Assembly (NCBI RefSeq): GCF_014836755.1
Contig: NZ_JACSQF010000008.1
Location: 129,542 to 193,541 of the forward strand
DNA length: 64,000 bases
Reading direction: 5' to 3'
Source of the DNA: Oerskovia merdavium
Lineage (GTDB): Bacteria; Actinomycetota; Actinomycetes; Actinomycetales; Cellulomonadaceae
Positions within the stretch are counted from its first letter, which is position 1; every line of letters begins with the position of its first letter. Of this stretch, positions 6,621 to 15,325 are shown piece after piece. The notes below the pieces were generated by a model. It ran no database searches. It was given only the letters and a program-made list of their open reading frames with translations, and had not been told where the DNA came from. The position numbers and the translations under genes were made by a program.

Positions 6621-9365
6621 TCAGGCGAACAGGTTCGTCTGCAGGACCGTGTAGAGGATGGTGTGGACGCGCTCGCGCAGGCCGTTGCCGACCCCCACCG
6701 GGTCTGCCTCGACCGCGGCCCGGGTGGCCTTGTCCGACCCCGGGAGCATCGCGAGCATGAGGTCGTTGCCGTAGCGGGCCGCGAGACCAGGATCCATCCA
6801 GGATCCGAGCACCGCGTCGGTCGAGACGATGCCCTGGAAGCCCCACTCCCCGCGCAGGACGTCCTGCAGGAGCGCCTCGTTGCCACCGGCCCAGGTGCCG
6901 CCGATGTTGATGAAGGAGCTCATCGCGCCGGTCGGGTCGGCCTCCTTGACCGTGATCTCGAACGGCTTGAGGTACAGCTCGCGCAGGGCCTGCTCGTCGA
7001 CGAAGACGTTCACGCCCGTGCGGGCGTTGACCTCCTGCTCGTTGAGCGCGAAGTGCTTCATGAACGTGAGCACGCCCTTGCTCTCTGCGCCCGAGACCAT
7101 CGCGGCGGACATCATGCCCGACAGGTACGGGTCCTCCGAGAAGTACTCGAAGTCACGCCCGCCCAGAGCAGAGCGGTGCAGGTTCATGCCCGGTGCGTAC
7201 CAGCCCTCGATGTCGTAGGCGACGGCCTCGTCGCCCACCGACTCGCCGAGCGCGAACGCGAGCTCGTCGTTCCACGTCGAGGCCACGACGATCTGCGTCG
7301 GGTAGGCGGCGGCCTCGAGCGGGCTGAACAACGAGTTGAGACCCGCCGGCCCGTCGAGCAGGTCCATCGCGGGGATGCCGAGGCGCTCGACCTCGTGCGT
7401 GCGGTACGCGCCCTTGGCGAAGAGGTCGATCTGCTCGTCGAGCGTGAGCTGGTCGAGGAACTTCTCCCACTGCGGGTCGTCACGGTCGAGGCCCGCCAGG
7501 TCGGCCAGGACGAGGCCGTTGTCGGCGCCGTAGCTCGGGACCTCGCCCTCCGCGGGCTCGATCTCCGGGTCCATGCGCGCGAGCAGCTCGTCGGAGGCCG
7601 TGGCACCCGGCTCAGGAGCCTGCGGGTACGTGCCCTCCCAGTCGGCGCGCGAGAGGGAGGTCAGGTCGCCCTCGGCGTCGGCGAAGCGGTTGGTCAGCTC
7701 GTACCCCGTGTCGGCGTCGGTGTCGTAGACGACGTCCTCGGCCACCACGTGCTCGAACTGCGCGACGGGCGTGTGCACGTCGGTGCGCACCGAGATCTGG
7801 TACGTCCCGGCCTCGAGCAGGTACGCACCGTGGCCCTCGGTGTCCCAGGAGGCCATGTCGCGCACGTCGAACGAGACGGTCACGGTCTCGGACTCGCCCG
7901 GCTCGAGCATCGTCGTCTTGTCGTAGCCCGCGAGCTCGATCGCTGACTTCTCGATGCCGCCCGGCGTCCAGGGCGCCGAGAAGTAGACCTGCACGACGTC
8001 CTTGCCCGCGACGTCACCGGTGTTGGTCACCGTGACGTCGACGCTGATCGTGTCGTCCTCGACGCGCGGGGCGGCGGTCTGCTGCTCGAACGTGGTGTAG
8101 CTCAGGCCGTGCCCGAACGGGAACTGGACGGCCTCGGCGTAGCCCGCCTCGTCGCCCGCGTACCGGGTCTCGTAGTAGCGGTAGCCGACGTAGATGCCCT
8201 CCTCGTAGTCCATGTACGAGCGCTTGACGTTGGCGTAGTCGAAGTCGCCGACGTTCTCGATCGCCGGGGCGCTCGTGACGTCGTAGGCGTAGGTGTCGGT
8301 CAGGCGGCCGGACGGGTTCACGTCCCCCGTCAGCACCTTGGCGAGCGAGACCGCGCCGCGGGGACCTGGGGTCCCGATCCACACCGCGGACTTGATCTGC
8401 GGGTACGCGTCGAGGAACCCGAGCTCCAGCTGGTTGCCCGAGTTCACGACCACGACGACGTCGTCGAACGAGGCCGTGACACGGTCGAACAGGGCGCGCT
8501 GCTCGTCGGTCAGACGCAGCTGCCCGGGGCTCATGTCCTGTCCCTCGACGCCGTCGTTGCCGACGACCACGAGGGCCGTGCCGGAGAACTCGGCGGCCTG
8601 GGCCATGACGTCGTCGGTCAGGTAGTCGGGAGCGGGCTCGCCCTCGTCACCGCCGCCCAGCATGGCGCCCGCGATCTGCACGAGGCCGTTGGCGCCACCG
8701 GTCTCGGTCTTGGCGCCCGCGTCCTCCATGGTCGCCTTGAGGTCGGGGTTGACCGTGATCCCCTGGTCGGCGAGCGCGTCGTAGAACGGCACGGCCTGCG
8801 ACTGGTTGCTGCCGCCGGACCCGCCGCCCCCGAGGATGAGGTTGAAGGACGCGAAGCTGAACACGTTGAGGGACTTCTCGGCCAGCGGCAGGACGTCGTC
8901 CTCGTTCTTGAGCAGGACGATGCCCTCGTCGGAGATGTCCTCCGACACCTGGGCCGCGTTCTCCCGGGCGGCCACGCCTGCCGGGGAGGACGAGTCGTAC
9001 TCGATCGACATGAGGCGGCCGAACGCGCTCGCGAACGGCGCGACCAGTCCCCCGATCGCGATCACGGCCACGGCCGTGACGCCCCACCCGACCGCGCGGC
9101 GCGGACGGTGCTCTACCTTGCGGTTGATCCGTGCGCGCCGCCTGTCCTCGCGGCGCTCCGCGCGGGTCATCCCGGCGCGGGCAGCAGCCCGCTCTGCCTT
9201 GGCGCTCTTCTTCGCCTCCCGGGCTGCGACCTTGTCGGCTGCCCGGGCTTCCTTGCGGTCCTGCGGCGCCATCGCCTTCAGCTCGGCGCGTCGGGCCCGC
9301 CTGGCCGCGCGCAGCTCCTGTGCGCGCGCGACCGCGTCCCGCTTGATCTCTGTGCGTGTCGCCAT
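6621..9365 (-). CDS. membrane-anchored GH3 glycoside hydrolase with permuted domain order
   Basis: A 914-residue family-3 glycosidase (probable beta-glucosidase/xylosidase). Domains run in the reverse of the usual order. A highly basic Arg/Lys/Ala-rich segment (1-90) comes first, then one membrane segment (about 91-113). Next is the GH3 C-terminal (alpha/beta sandwich) domain (about 125-420), then an FnIII-like domain (about 425-560). The GH3 N-terminal TIM barrel comes last (about 640-914). The likely nucleophile is Asp850 in GIVSTDAV. With a single N-terminal anchor preceded by a positively charged tail, the catalytic part should face outside. The start ATG has GAAGGA upstream and lies 5 nt past the stop of the next GH3, so the two form an operon. 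Confidence 0.88.
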   Translation of the reverse strand: MATRTEIKRDAVARAQELRAARRARRAELKAMAPQDRKEARAADKVAAREAKKSAKAERAAARAGMTRAERREDRRRARINRKVEHRPRRAVGWGVTAVAVIAIGGLVAPFASAFGRLMSIEYDSSSPAGVAARENAAQVSEDISDEGIVLLKNEDDVLPLAEKSLNVFSFASFNLILGGGGSGGSNQSQAVPFYDALADQGITVNPDLKATMEDAGAKTETGGANGLVQIAGAMLGGGDEGEPAPDYLTDDVMAQAAEFSGTALVVVGNDGVEGQDMSPGQLRLTDEQRALFDRVTASFDDVVVVVNSGNQLELGFLDAYPQIKSAVWIGTPGPRGAVSLAKVLTGDVNPSGRLTDTYAYDVTSAPAIENVGDFDYANVKRSYMDYEEGIYVGYRYYETRYAGDEAGYAEAVQFPFGHGLSYTTFEQQTAAPRVEDDTISVDVTVTNTGDVAGKDVVQVYFSAPWTPGGIEKSAIELAGYDKTTMLEPGESETVTVSFDVRDMASWDTEGHGAYLLEAGTYQISVRTDVHTPVAQFEHVVAEDVVYDTDADTGYELTNRFADAEGDLTSLSRADWEGTYPQAPEPGATASDELLARMDPEIEPAEGEVPSYGADNGLVLADLAGLDRDDPQWEKFLDQLTLDEQIDLFAKGAYRTHEVERLGIPAMDLLDGPAGLNSLFSPLEAAAYPTQIVVASTWNDELAFALGESVGDEAVAYDIEGWYAPGMNLHRSALGGRDFEYFSEDPYLSGMMSAAMVSGAESKGVLTFMKHFALNEQEVNARTGVNVFVDEQALRELYLKPFEITVKEADPTGAMSSFINIGGTWAGGNEALLQDVLRGEWGFQGIVSTDAVLGSWMDPGLAARYGNDLMLAMLPGSDKATRAAVEADPVGVGNGLRERVHTILYTVLQTNLFA

Positions 9366-9370
9366 CGTTC

Positions 9371-11896
9371 TCAGTCCTTCTTCGGAGCCCGCGCGGCCTT
9401 CGCGTGGGCACGCCATGCCGGGACGAGGCGGCGCATGCCGCCCCAGAACCGGCCGTTGACCATCACGAGCAGGGCGTCGAGCATCGCGTCGTCGACCTTG
9501 CCCGCGCTCATCCGCGACACCGACCGGAACGGCAGGTCGAGCGCGAAGCGGGTGTTGTTCGCCGCCAGAGGGCGGCCCAGTGCCATGAGCAGTCGGCCGG
9601 CGGTGTCGATGAGCCCGACCAGCAGCCCCCCGACACCGCCTCGGCCCCGCGCCTGGGCGACGATGTCGTCGCGCGTGAGCGGCAGCCCGACAGGCCAGTC
9701 CGCGGCCGGGGGCGTGCGCCCCAGGAGCGCGGCGAACTCGTCGGCCGGGACACGGTCCACCTGGCCGCTGACGTAGTGCGGCAGGGCCGTGGCGCCGGGC
9801 GCGGTCGCACCGGGCGTCCACGGCTCGCCGTCGACCTCGACGGGCGCGCTCACCCGGAGGTCGCGCGACGAGGCGCCCACCTGGACCGTGGAGATGCCCG
9901 GCACGGTGCGCCACTGGTGCGTGACGACGTCGTAGGCGTCGAACGCGTGCTCGGCCAGGTCGACCGTCACGGTCGCACTCTCCCCCGCGTCGAGCGTGAC
10001 CTTCGCGAAGCCCGCGAGCTCGCGGGGCGCGCGGAACGCGCCCTCCGCGGCGCCGGGCGCCTCGACGTACACCTGCACGGTCTCGGTCCCTGCACGGTCC
10101 CCGGTGTTGGTGACCGTGACGGTGACCTGCTCCCGGCCCGCCGTCAGGTCGCTGTACGCGAACGTGGTGTAGCTCAGCCCGTGCCCGAACGGGTAGCGGA
10201 CGGGCAGGCCGACCTTGTCGGCGTAGCGGTAGCCGACGTAGATGCTCTCGCGGTGCTCGGACGTCGCCTCGGTCCGCCCGAACGTCGCCGACGACGGAAC
10301 GTCCGCGTAGCGCAGCGGGTACGTCTCGGCGAGGCGACCGGCCGGGTTGACCGCGCCGGTCAGCACGTCGGCGACCGCCTGCCCGCCGCCCTGGCCCGCG
10401 AGGTAGCCGTGCACGATCGCGTCGACGTGCTCGGCGAACGGGAGCTCGACGGGGGCGCCGCCGGCCAGGACGACCACGACCGGGACCCCGAGCGCCGTCA
10501 GCTCGCGCGTGAGAGCGAGCTGGTTGCGCGCGAGGCGCATGTGCGTCCGGTCGACCCCCTCGGCCTCGGCGGACTCGTCCAGGCCGAGGAAGAGCAGCAC
10601 GACGTCGGCGCGCTCGGCCAGGCGGACGGCCTTGCGTCGGCGTCGCACCGACGACGGCGAGTCCCACGCGCCCCGGCCCGCGTCGCGGCGTGCGTAGCCG
10701 GGCTCGTAGCCGACGACGTCCAGCTCGCTCGCCCGCAGCGCGTCGAGCGCGACGTCCACCCGGGTCGGGTTCACGAGCGAGCTGCCAGCCCCCTGGTACC
10801 GGGGGCTCGCCGCGAAGTCGCCGATCACCGCGACGCGGCCCGAGTGCGACCCGAGCGGCAGGGTCCCGCGCGCGTTGCGCAGCAGGACGACCGAGCGTCG
10901 CGCCGCCTCGACCGCGAGCGCGTGGTGTGCGTCGTGGTCGACCGGTGCGGCGCCGTCGGGCGTGCTGGCGGACCCGGTGCGCGCGGCGCCGACGCGCGTG
11001 CGGCTCGTCTCGCGGGCGCGCTCCGTGCGCGCGATGAGAGCGAGCAGCTCGTCGACGCGGGCGTCGAGGACCGCCTCGTCGAGGCGCCTCTCCTCGACCG
11101 CGCGCACGACCTCGGCGTCGGTCACCCCGTCGGTCGACGGCATCTCGAGCGCGTTGCCCGCGACCAGGCCTGCGACGCGGTCGTTGTTGCCGCCCCAGTC
11201 GGTCACGACGAGGCCGTCGAAGCCCCACTGCTTGCGCAGGATCTCGTCGAGGAGCTCGCGGTGCTCGTTCGCGTAGGTCCCGTTGACCTTGTTGTACGAG
11301 CTCATGACGGTCCAGGGCCGGCCCTCGGTGACCGCGATGCGGAAGGCCTCGAGGTAGGTCTCGTGGAGCGCGCGCTCGTCGACGACCTCGTCCACCGACA
11401 TGCGGTGCGTCTCCTGGCTGTTCACCGCGAAGTGCTTGGCGCTCGCGGCGACGCCCTGGGACTGGATACCGCGGATCTGCGCCGCGGCGAGGCGGCCCGC
11501 GAGCAGCGGGTCCTCGGAGAAGTACTCGAAGTTGCGGCCCGCCAGCGGGTTGCGCTTGATGTTGAGGCCAGGACCGAGCAGGACGCTGACGTCCTCCGCG
11601 GCGGCCTCGGCGCCGAGGGCCTCGCCCACGCGCTCCACGAGGCCCGGGTCCCAGCTGTTGGCGAGCGTGGCCGCGGTGGGGAAGCAGGTGGCGGGGATGC
11701 TCGCGTTGAGACCGAGGTGGTCCGCTGCCCCGCCCTGCTTGCGCAGACCGTGCGGGCCGTCGGTGAGCATGATCGAGGGAACGCCGAGCCGGTCGACCGG
11801 CTTGGTGTTCCAGAAGTTCGCGCCTGAGGTGAGCGATGCCTTCTCGGTGAGGGTCATCTCGCTACGGGCACGTCGTCGGGCGTCAGGAGTGAGCAC
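9371..11896 (-). CDS. GH3 glycoside hydrolase, classical domain order
   Basis: An 841-residue beta-glucosidase-like GH3 enzyme without a signal peptide, so probably cytoplasmic. The N-terminal TIM barrel (about 20-300) has KHFAVNSQE and the nucleophile motif GFDGLVVTDWGG, Asp233. The C-terminal sandwich domain (about 350-580) includes LFLGLDESAEAEGVDR. An FnIII domain (about 610-690) and a tail follow. The GTG at 11896 is preferred: a TATCCT hexamer lies 6 nt upstream, fitting a leaderless transcript. The internal ATG at 11857 is the alternative. It is first gene of a two-gene operon, divergent from a TetR regulator with a palindrome between them. Confidence 0.9.
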   Translation of the reverse strand: MLTPDARRRARSEMTLTEKASLTSGANFWNTKPVDRLGVPSIMLTDGPHGLRKQGGAADHLGLNASIPATCFPTAATLANSWDPGLVERVGEALGAEAAAEDVSVLLGPGLNIKRNPLAGRNFEYFSEDPLLAGRLAAAQIRGIQSQGVAASAKHFAVNSQETHRMSVDEVVDERALHETYLEAFRIAVTEGRPWTVMSSYNKVNGTYANEHRELLDEILRKQWGFDGLVVTDWGGNNDRVAGLVAGNALEMPSTDGVTDAEVVRAVEERRLDEAVLDARVDELLALIARTERARETSRTRVGAARTGSASTPDGAAPVDHDAHHALAVEAARRSVVLLRNARGTLPLGSHSGRVAVIGDFAASPRYQGAGSSLVNPTRVDVALDALRASELDVVGYEPGYARRDAGRGAWDSPSSVRRRRKAVRLAERADVVLLFLGLDESAEAEGVDRTHMRLARNQLALTRELTALGVPVVVVLAGGAPVELPFAEHVDAIVHGYLAGQGGGQAVADVLTGAVNPAGRLAETYPLRYADVPSSATFGRTEATSEHRESIYVGYRYADKVGLPVRYPFGHGLSYTTFAYSDLTAGREQVTVTVTNTGDRAGTETVQVYVEAPGAAEGAFRAPRELAGFAKVTLDAGESATVTVDLAEHAFDAYDVVTHQWRTVPGISTVQVGASSRDLRVSAPVEVDGEPWTPGATAPGATALPHYVSGQVDRVPADEFAALLGRTPPAADWPVGLPLTRDDIVAQARGRGGVGGLLVGLIDTAGRLLMALGRPLAANNTRFALDLPFRSVSRMSAGKVDDAMLDALLVMVNGRFWGGMRRLVPAWRAHAKAARAPKKD

Positions 11897-11902
11897 GGCG
11901 CC

Positions 11903-11908
11903 AGGATA
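11903..11908 (-). promoter_or_regulatory. -10 box of the GH3 operon (leaderless type)
   Basis: TATCCT on the minus strand, 6 nt before the GTG start. This spacing puts the transcript start at or next to the start codon. No convincing -35 box is visible; the TetR palindrome overlaps that region. Confidence 0.5.
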
Positions 11909-11916
11909 GCCCAACC

Positions 11917-11932
11917 TCCACCACTTGGTGGA
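11917..11932. promoter_or_regulatory. palindromic operator, probable TetR site
   Basis: TCCACCA (11917-11923), two central bases, TGGTGGA (11926-11932): a perfect 7-2-7 inverted repeat midway between the divergent GH3 operon and the TetR gene. It overlaps the upstream promoter region of both. Its position and size fit a TetR dimer site (inference). Confidence 0.7.
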
Positions 11933-11973
11933 ATTACGTGGCAGGGTAGCCTCTGACCTCGGAGAGGATCGTC

Positions 11974-12591
11974 GTGACCACACAGCAAGCAGCCCCCACG
12001 GGGCGACCCGACGGGTACGCCACCGGGCGGGCGACCAAGCAGTCGATCGTCGCCCGCGCAGCCGAGGCCTTCGCCCAGAAGGGGTTCTACGGAGCCTCCC
12101 TGCGAGGCATCGCGCGTGAGGCCGGGGTCGACCACTCGACGCTCCTGCACCACTTCGGCAACAAGACCGCGCTGCTCCTCGCCGTCATCGAGTGGCACGA
12201 CGCGCAGCACGCGCCGCCCGAGATGCCCACGGACTTCACCCCCGAGGACCTCGCCGACGGGTTCGTGCACGTCGCCGAACGCAACCGCGAAGCACCCGGG
12301 CTGGTGCAGCTCCTCTCGACCCTCTCGGCGGAGGCCGGGACCCCTGGCCATCCCGCTCGCGCCGTTCTTCAGGAACGGCACCAGGTGCTGGTCTCGATCA
12401 TCGGCGGGATGATCCGGTCGCAGCGCGAGCGCGGGGTTCTTGCGGACACCGGCGCCTCACCCGAGGAACGCGCGGCGCTCTTCATCTCCACCTGGGAAGG
12501 GCTGCAGGTCTACGACGCGCTGCACCCGGGGACGGTCGACGTGCCGGGAATGGTTGGGGAGATGCTGCGGCGGGAGTTCGGGATCGCGTGA
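11974..12591 (+). CDS. TetR/AcrR family regulator of the GH3 locus
   Basis: A 205-residue repressor. The N-terminal HTH (about residues 22-68) includes AFAQKGFYGASLRGIAREAGVDHSTLLHHFGNK, the classical TetR DNA-binding fold. A ligand-binding helical domain follows. The start is GTG 11974 with GGAGAGGA about 8 nt upstream. It is divergent from the two GH3 genes, and the palindrome between them is its likely site. The inducer would plausibly be a glycoside or a product of the GH3 enzymes (inference). Confidence 0.9.
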   Translation: MTTQQAAPTGRPDGYATGRATKQSIVARAAEAFAQKGFYGASLRGIAREAGVDHSTLLHHFGNKTALLLAVIEWHDAQHAPPEMPTDFTPEDLADGFVHVAERNREAPGLVQLLSTLSAEAGTPGHPARAVLQERHQVLVSIIGGMIRSQRERGVLADTGASPEERAALFISTWEGLQVYDALHPGTVDVPGMVGEMLRREFGIA

Positions 12592-12639
12592 GTTCCTGCG
12601 CTGCGGCGCCGTCGTAGCCGCGGGCGCGGCCCCGGGTTC

Positions 12640-12850
12640 CCGACGGCGGAGCACACCCCAGCCCTTCGACGGGCATCGCTACCAAACAGGCCGCGACCGA
12701 CACCCTCGAGCCCGTCGATGACTTCGTGACCACGATCGCCGTGACGCCACGCTGGCCGAACTGAACCGCCGCCTTTTCGACGGCTTCACGGACGACGAGC
12801 TGACCACCGCCGCCCGCCGGCTCGAGGACGTGACGCGTACCCTCCCCTAG
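12640..12850 (+). pseudogene. MarR-family C-terminal remnant next to a broken terminator
   Basis: From about 12746 to the stop at 12848-12850 one frame reads ATLAELNRRLFDGFTDDELT and on, which closely resembles the last helices of MarR regulators. No start or HTH is present, and the preceding segment (ATKQAATD, FVTTIAV) is in a shifted frame, so this is a gene fragment. At about 12629-12653 there is the left arm of a CCCGACGGCGGAG-type terminator whose right arm is missing. Together they suggest a recombination or deletion scar at the left edge of the defence island. Confidence 0.55.
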
Positions 12851-13281
12851 TTCGCCAGCGCAGCCGTCAGTTGGTCGACCTGAAAGCGATTGACGTAGCG
12901 GAAGGACTGCGGTGGCTCGAGTCCCGCATTGGCCCGGATACTGTGAAGGGGCGTGGGAGTTGCGAGCGGGACGGCATCCCTGAGCCGCAGGCCGTATCCA
13001 CGTGACGCATCCTCGTAGTACTGGTCGAACTCGATCTGCGTCACTCCGGCGTCGTCCTTAACTCGTGGCCAAAGCTCTGTCGGGTGCGCCTCGATGATCT
13101 CGTCGAGGACAGCAGTGCCAAGGACAGAACGGGTTGGGCTGCTGGAGTACAGGACAACGAGCGTCCCGGCGTGGGCGTGAATCCGGGTACGGCGGAGCTC
13201 AACCGTCTTGTCGCCTCGAAGGATCGCTTCGGCGAAACGCGGTCGGATGCTCAGCATGACGCCCCGCCACTCAGCCTCCAC
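12847..13281 (-). CDS. ASCH domain protein
   Basis: A 144-residue protein dominated by an ASCH (PUA-like) domain: MLSIRPRFAEAILRGDKTVELRR at the N-terminus, then LVVLYSSSPTRSVLGTAVLDEI. ASCH proteins bind RNA or nucleotides and some are nucleases or effectors; the role here is unknown. The start is GTG 13281 with GGAAGG upstream; ATG 13257 is the alternative. The gene overlaps the end of the GNAT-PIN gene by 11 nt, so translation is probably coupled. The stop region overlaps the end of the MarR remnant on the other strand. Confidence 0.8.
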   Translation of the reverse strand: MEAEWRGVMLSIRPRFAEAILRGDKTVELRRTRIHAHAGTLVVLYSSSPTRSVLGTAVLDEIIEAHPTELWPRVKDDAGVTQIEFDQYYEDASRGYGLRLRDAVPLATPTPLHSIRANAGLEPPQSFRYVNRFQVDQLTAALAN

Positions 13282-15325
13282 GACGGGTGCCTTCCCGGTA
13301 GAGCCAGCTGAACACCTGCGAGTCGATCACGGTCGGAGACTGTATCGTGCCGAGCCGCTTCGAAGATCCTCCGGCACGCTCCTTGAGTCGCTCGAAGCGC
13401 ACTGGGCGGACGAACAACTCGGTGTCCGCGAACCGCAGAGCCGAGGCGCGGCCCTCCCGTGCACTCTGCCGGACGTCGGAAAGATCCCATACGCCAAGTT
13501 GACTGTTGCGTCGGTGCAGACGCTCCGGCGAATCGACGTCGACGCTCACGAGACGTGAAACTCCGACCACCGCGCTCACGTGATCGGCACCCGACCTGCT
13601 TGCGTACCACGCGATGCGACTGCGGACCGTCGGGTTCGCTCTCGGCGTCCGGTAGTAGACGAGTTCGCGACCCAGGCCTAGCTCTGCCGGACGCTCAAGG
13701 AGCGTCGGACGGAACGCGAGGAGCCGGTCGGCGTAGTGCGGCTCGATCGGTATCACGACGTTCGCTACATCGCGGTCGAGCAGCTTCAATGGCCACAGCT
13801 GGCGTTCGAGTACCGCCACTTGAGCAGGGCGAGTCGCCTCAGCGATCGCGGCCGAGGCGCGCTGCTCGAGCGGGTGATCCCGAAGCAGTGCGATAGCGTC
13901 CGTGCTCGACCGCGCATCGAGCACGGCTGCAACACGCCGCAGTGGGTCGTCGGCCTGAAAGAAGCCGTCGTCCTCCAGGTCAGACACGAAACCACGGTGC
14001 AGATGCTGGTCAGTGATCCAAATCCGGTCTGCGCCCGCATCAAGCGCCTCCGTCTTGATCGACTGCAGGAGCCTGCGTCCGATCGTGACGCCCGTTGCCT
14101 CATGGGCGTGAACCCTTAGCAGAGGGACCACGAGTGCCCGCTCCTCGCTCTCCATCCGGGTCGCCCATACCGCTTGCGCCCTCCCTGTAGGGTCACGCAC
14201 CCATCGGCGATGAGTGTTGGGGTCGCTCGCCTGCTCGCGCAGAAGCGCCTTGAAAACAGACTTTCGCTCGCCTCCGGCGTTATCGAGGAAGTCCAACAGG
14301 GCAGGCTCTGTCTCGGCGCCGCAGTCACTGACGCGGTACGCCGTGCCTTGAAGCTCGACCGGCCGGTACCGTGCGGCACTGGTCACCTCGTCCTGGTGAG
14401 CTGCAAAGTCTGAAGGAAGAAGCACGCGGAGACCCAGCGACTCGGCAGCTGCCTCGGCGTACCGCTCGATCATCTTCTCGTCGCGTGTGACGAGGATCCT
14501 GGCACCGCCCGCTGCCGCACTGATGATGTGGCGCACATCAGCCTTGTCCTTTAGGGGAATCTGTTCTGAGGGGATTCGCTTGCCGAACGCCCGTCGAACC
14601 TCGGCCTCACGCTCCGGCGGGTAGTCCATGTCCCGAAAACGGCCTAGCGTGCTGCGCTGACGCGCGCGCTCCTCGGCACTGGAGTTCTTGTCGATCTCGT
14701 TATGAGTCTCGCGCGTGATGGCAAGGCGAATCGAACCTCGCAGCCAGTCCGACTCCAGCACCCGAGCTTCCTCGGGCCCGGTCCCTGGGCGGTCCGTGAT
14801 CAGATCGAGGAACACGTTGTGATCAATCGCGACCAGAGTCTCGGCGTCGCCGACGCCCTCGGAAAACAAGTCAGGGTGACCGTGGGAGCGCCACCAGCAG
14901 CACAGTGGCTTACTCTCCCTGCCACGCCCAGGCACTTCAGCACGCAACTCGAACCCCAGCGAGGGCCACATCTGGTTGGCAGGAAAGTCGCGTCGGCACT
15001 TAAGAAAGACGCCACGTAGATCCTGATGTCGAGCGCTCAGGGCCTCCGCAAGCGCGTGTGCAACCTTCCGCGAGCGGAACTCGGCCGCAACACAGAGATG
15101 GATGACACGCACCCGCTCACGCGCGATATCGTACAGCGTATACCCAGCGACCTCGTCGTCGACCTTCGCCGCCAGGATCCGGCCTTGCTCTGCGAACGAC
15201 TGCAAAGCACCCCACGGCATGTGCCCAAGGATGCTTCGATGAGCGTCCGCGAGCTTGACGACGGCTGTCATATCGTCGGAGTTGGACTGCACAACTACAA
15301 CCTCGACAGGTACGGCATGACCCAT
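13271..15325 (-). CDS. GNAT-PIN-GNAT-ASCH multidomain protein, candidate defence/toxin component
   Basis: A 684-residue cytoplasmic fusion. An N-terminal GNAT acetyltransferase-like domain (about 10-140) has the acetyl-CoA segment CVAAEFRSRKVAHALAEAL. A PIN nuclease-like domain (about 163-305) has candidate acidic residues Asp168 (AIDHN), Glu206/Glu210/Asp212, Asp260/Asp263 and Asp282 (TRDEKM). A second GNAT-like domain (about 325-465) has ATGVTIGRRLL. A C-terminal segment (about 520-645) looks ASCH-like: IPIEPHYADRLL, RELVYYRTPR, IAWYASRSG..AVVGVSRL line up with the adjacent ASCH protein. The start ATG 15325 has GTAGGA upstream. It lies 145 nt after drmC on the same strand and overlaps the ASCH gene. 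The domain calls are by eye; I do not know a characterised protein with this architecture. Confidence 0.75.
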   Translation of the reverse strand: MGHAVPVEVVVVQSNSDDMTAVVKLADAHRSILGHMPWGALQSFAEQGRILAAKVDDEVAGYTLYDIARERVRVIHLCVAAEFRSRKVAHALAEALSARHQDLRGVFLKCRRDFPANQMWPSLGFELRAEVPGRGRESKPLCCWWRSHGHPDLFSEGVGDAETLVAIDHNVFLDLITDRPGTGPEEARVLESDWLRGSIRLAITRETHNEIDKNSSAEERARQRSTLGRFRDMDYPPEREAEVRRAFGKRIPSEQIPLKDKADVRHIISAAAGGARILVTRDEKMIERYAEAAAESLGLRVLLPSDFAAHQDEVTSAARYRPVELQGTAYRVSDCGAETEPALLDFLDNAGGERKSVFKALLREQASDPNTHRRWVRDPTGRAQAVWATRMESEERALVVPLLRVHAHEATGVTIGRRLLQSIKTEALDAGADRIWITDQHLHRGFVSDLEDDGFFQADDPLRRVAAVLDARSSTDAIALLRDHPLEQRASAAIAEATRPAQVAVLERQLWPLKLLDRDVANVVIPIEPHYADRLLAFRPTLLERPAELGLGRELVYYRTPRANPTVRSRIAWYASRSGADHVSAVVGVSRLVSVDVDSPERLHRRNSQLGVWDLSDVRQSAREGRASALRFADTELFVRPVRFERLKERAGGSSKRLGTIQSPTVIDSQVFSWLYREGTRRGG

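Noticed and set aside
9366-11228. 5' extension of the permuted GH3 frame into the neighbouring gene
   Set aside because: The extension overlaps a real GH3 in another frame. The ATG at 9365 has a Shine-Dalgarno and starts the conserved basic segment.
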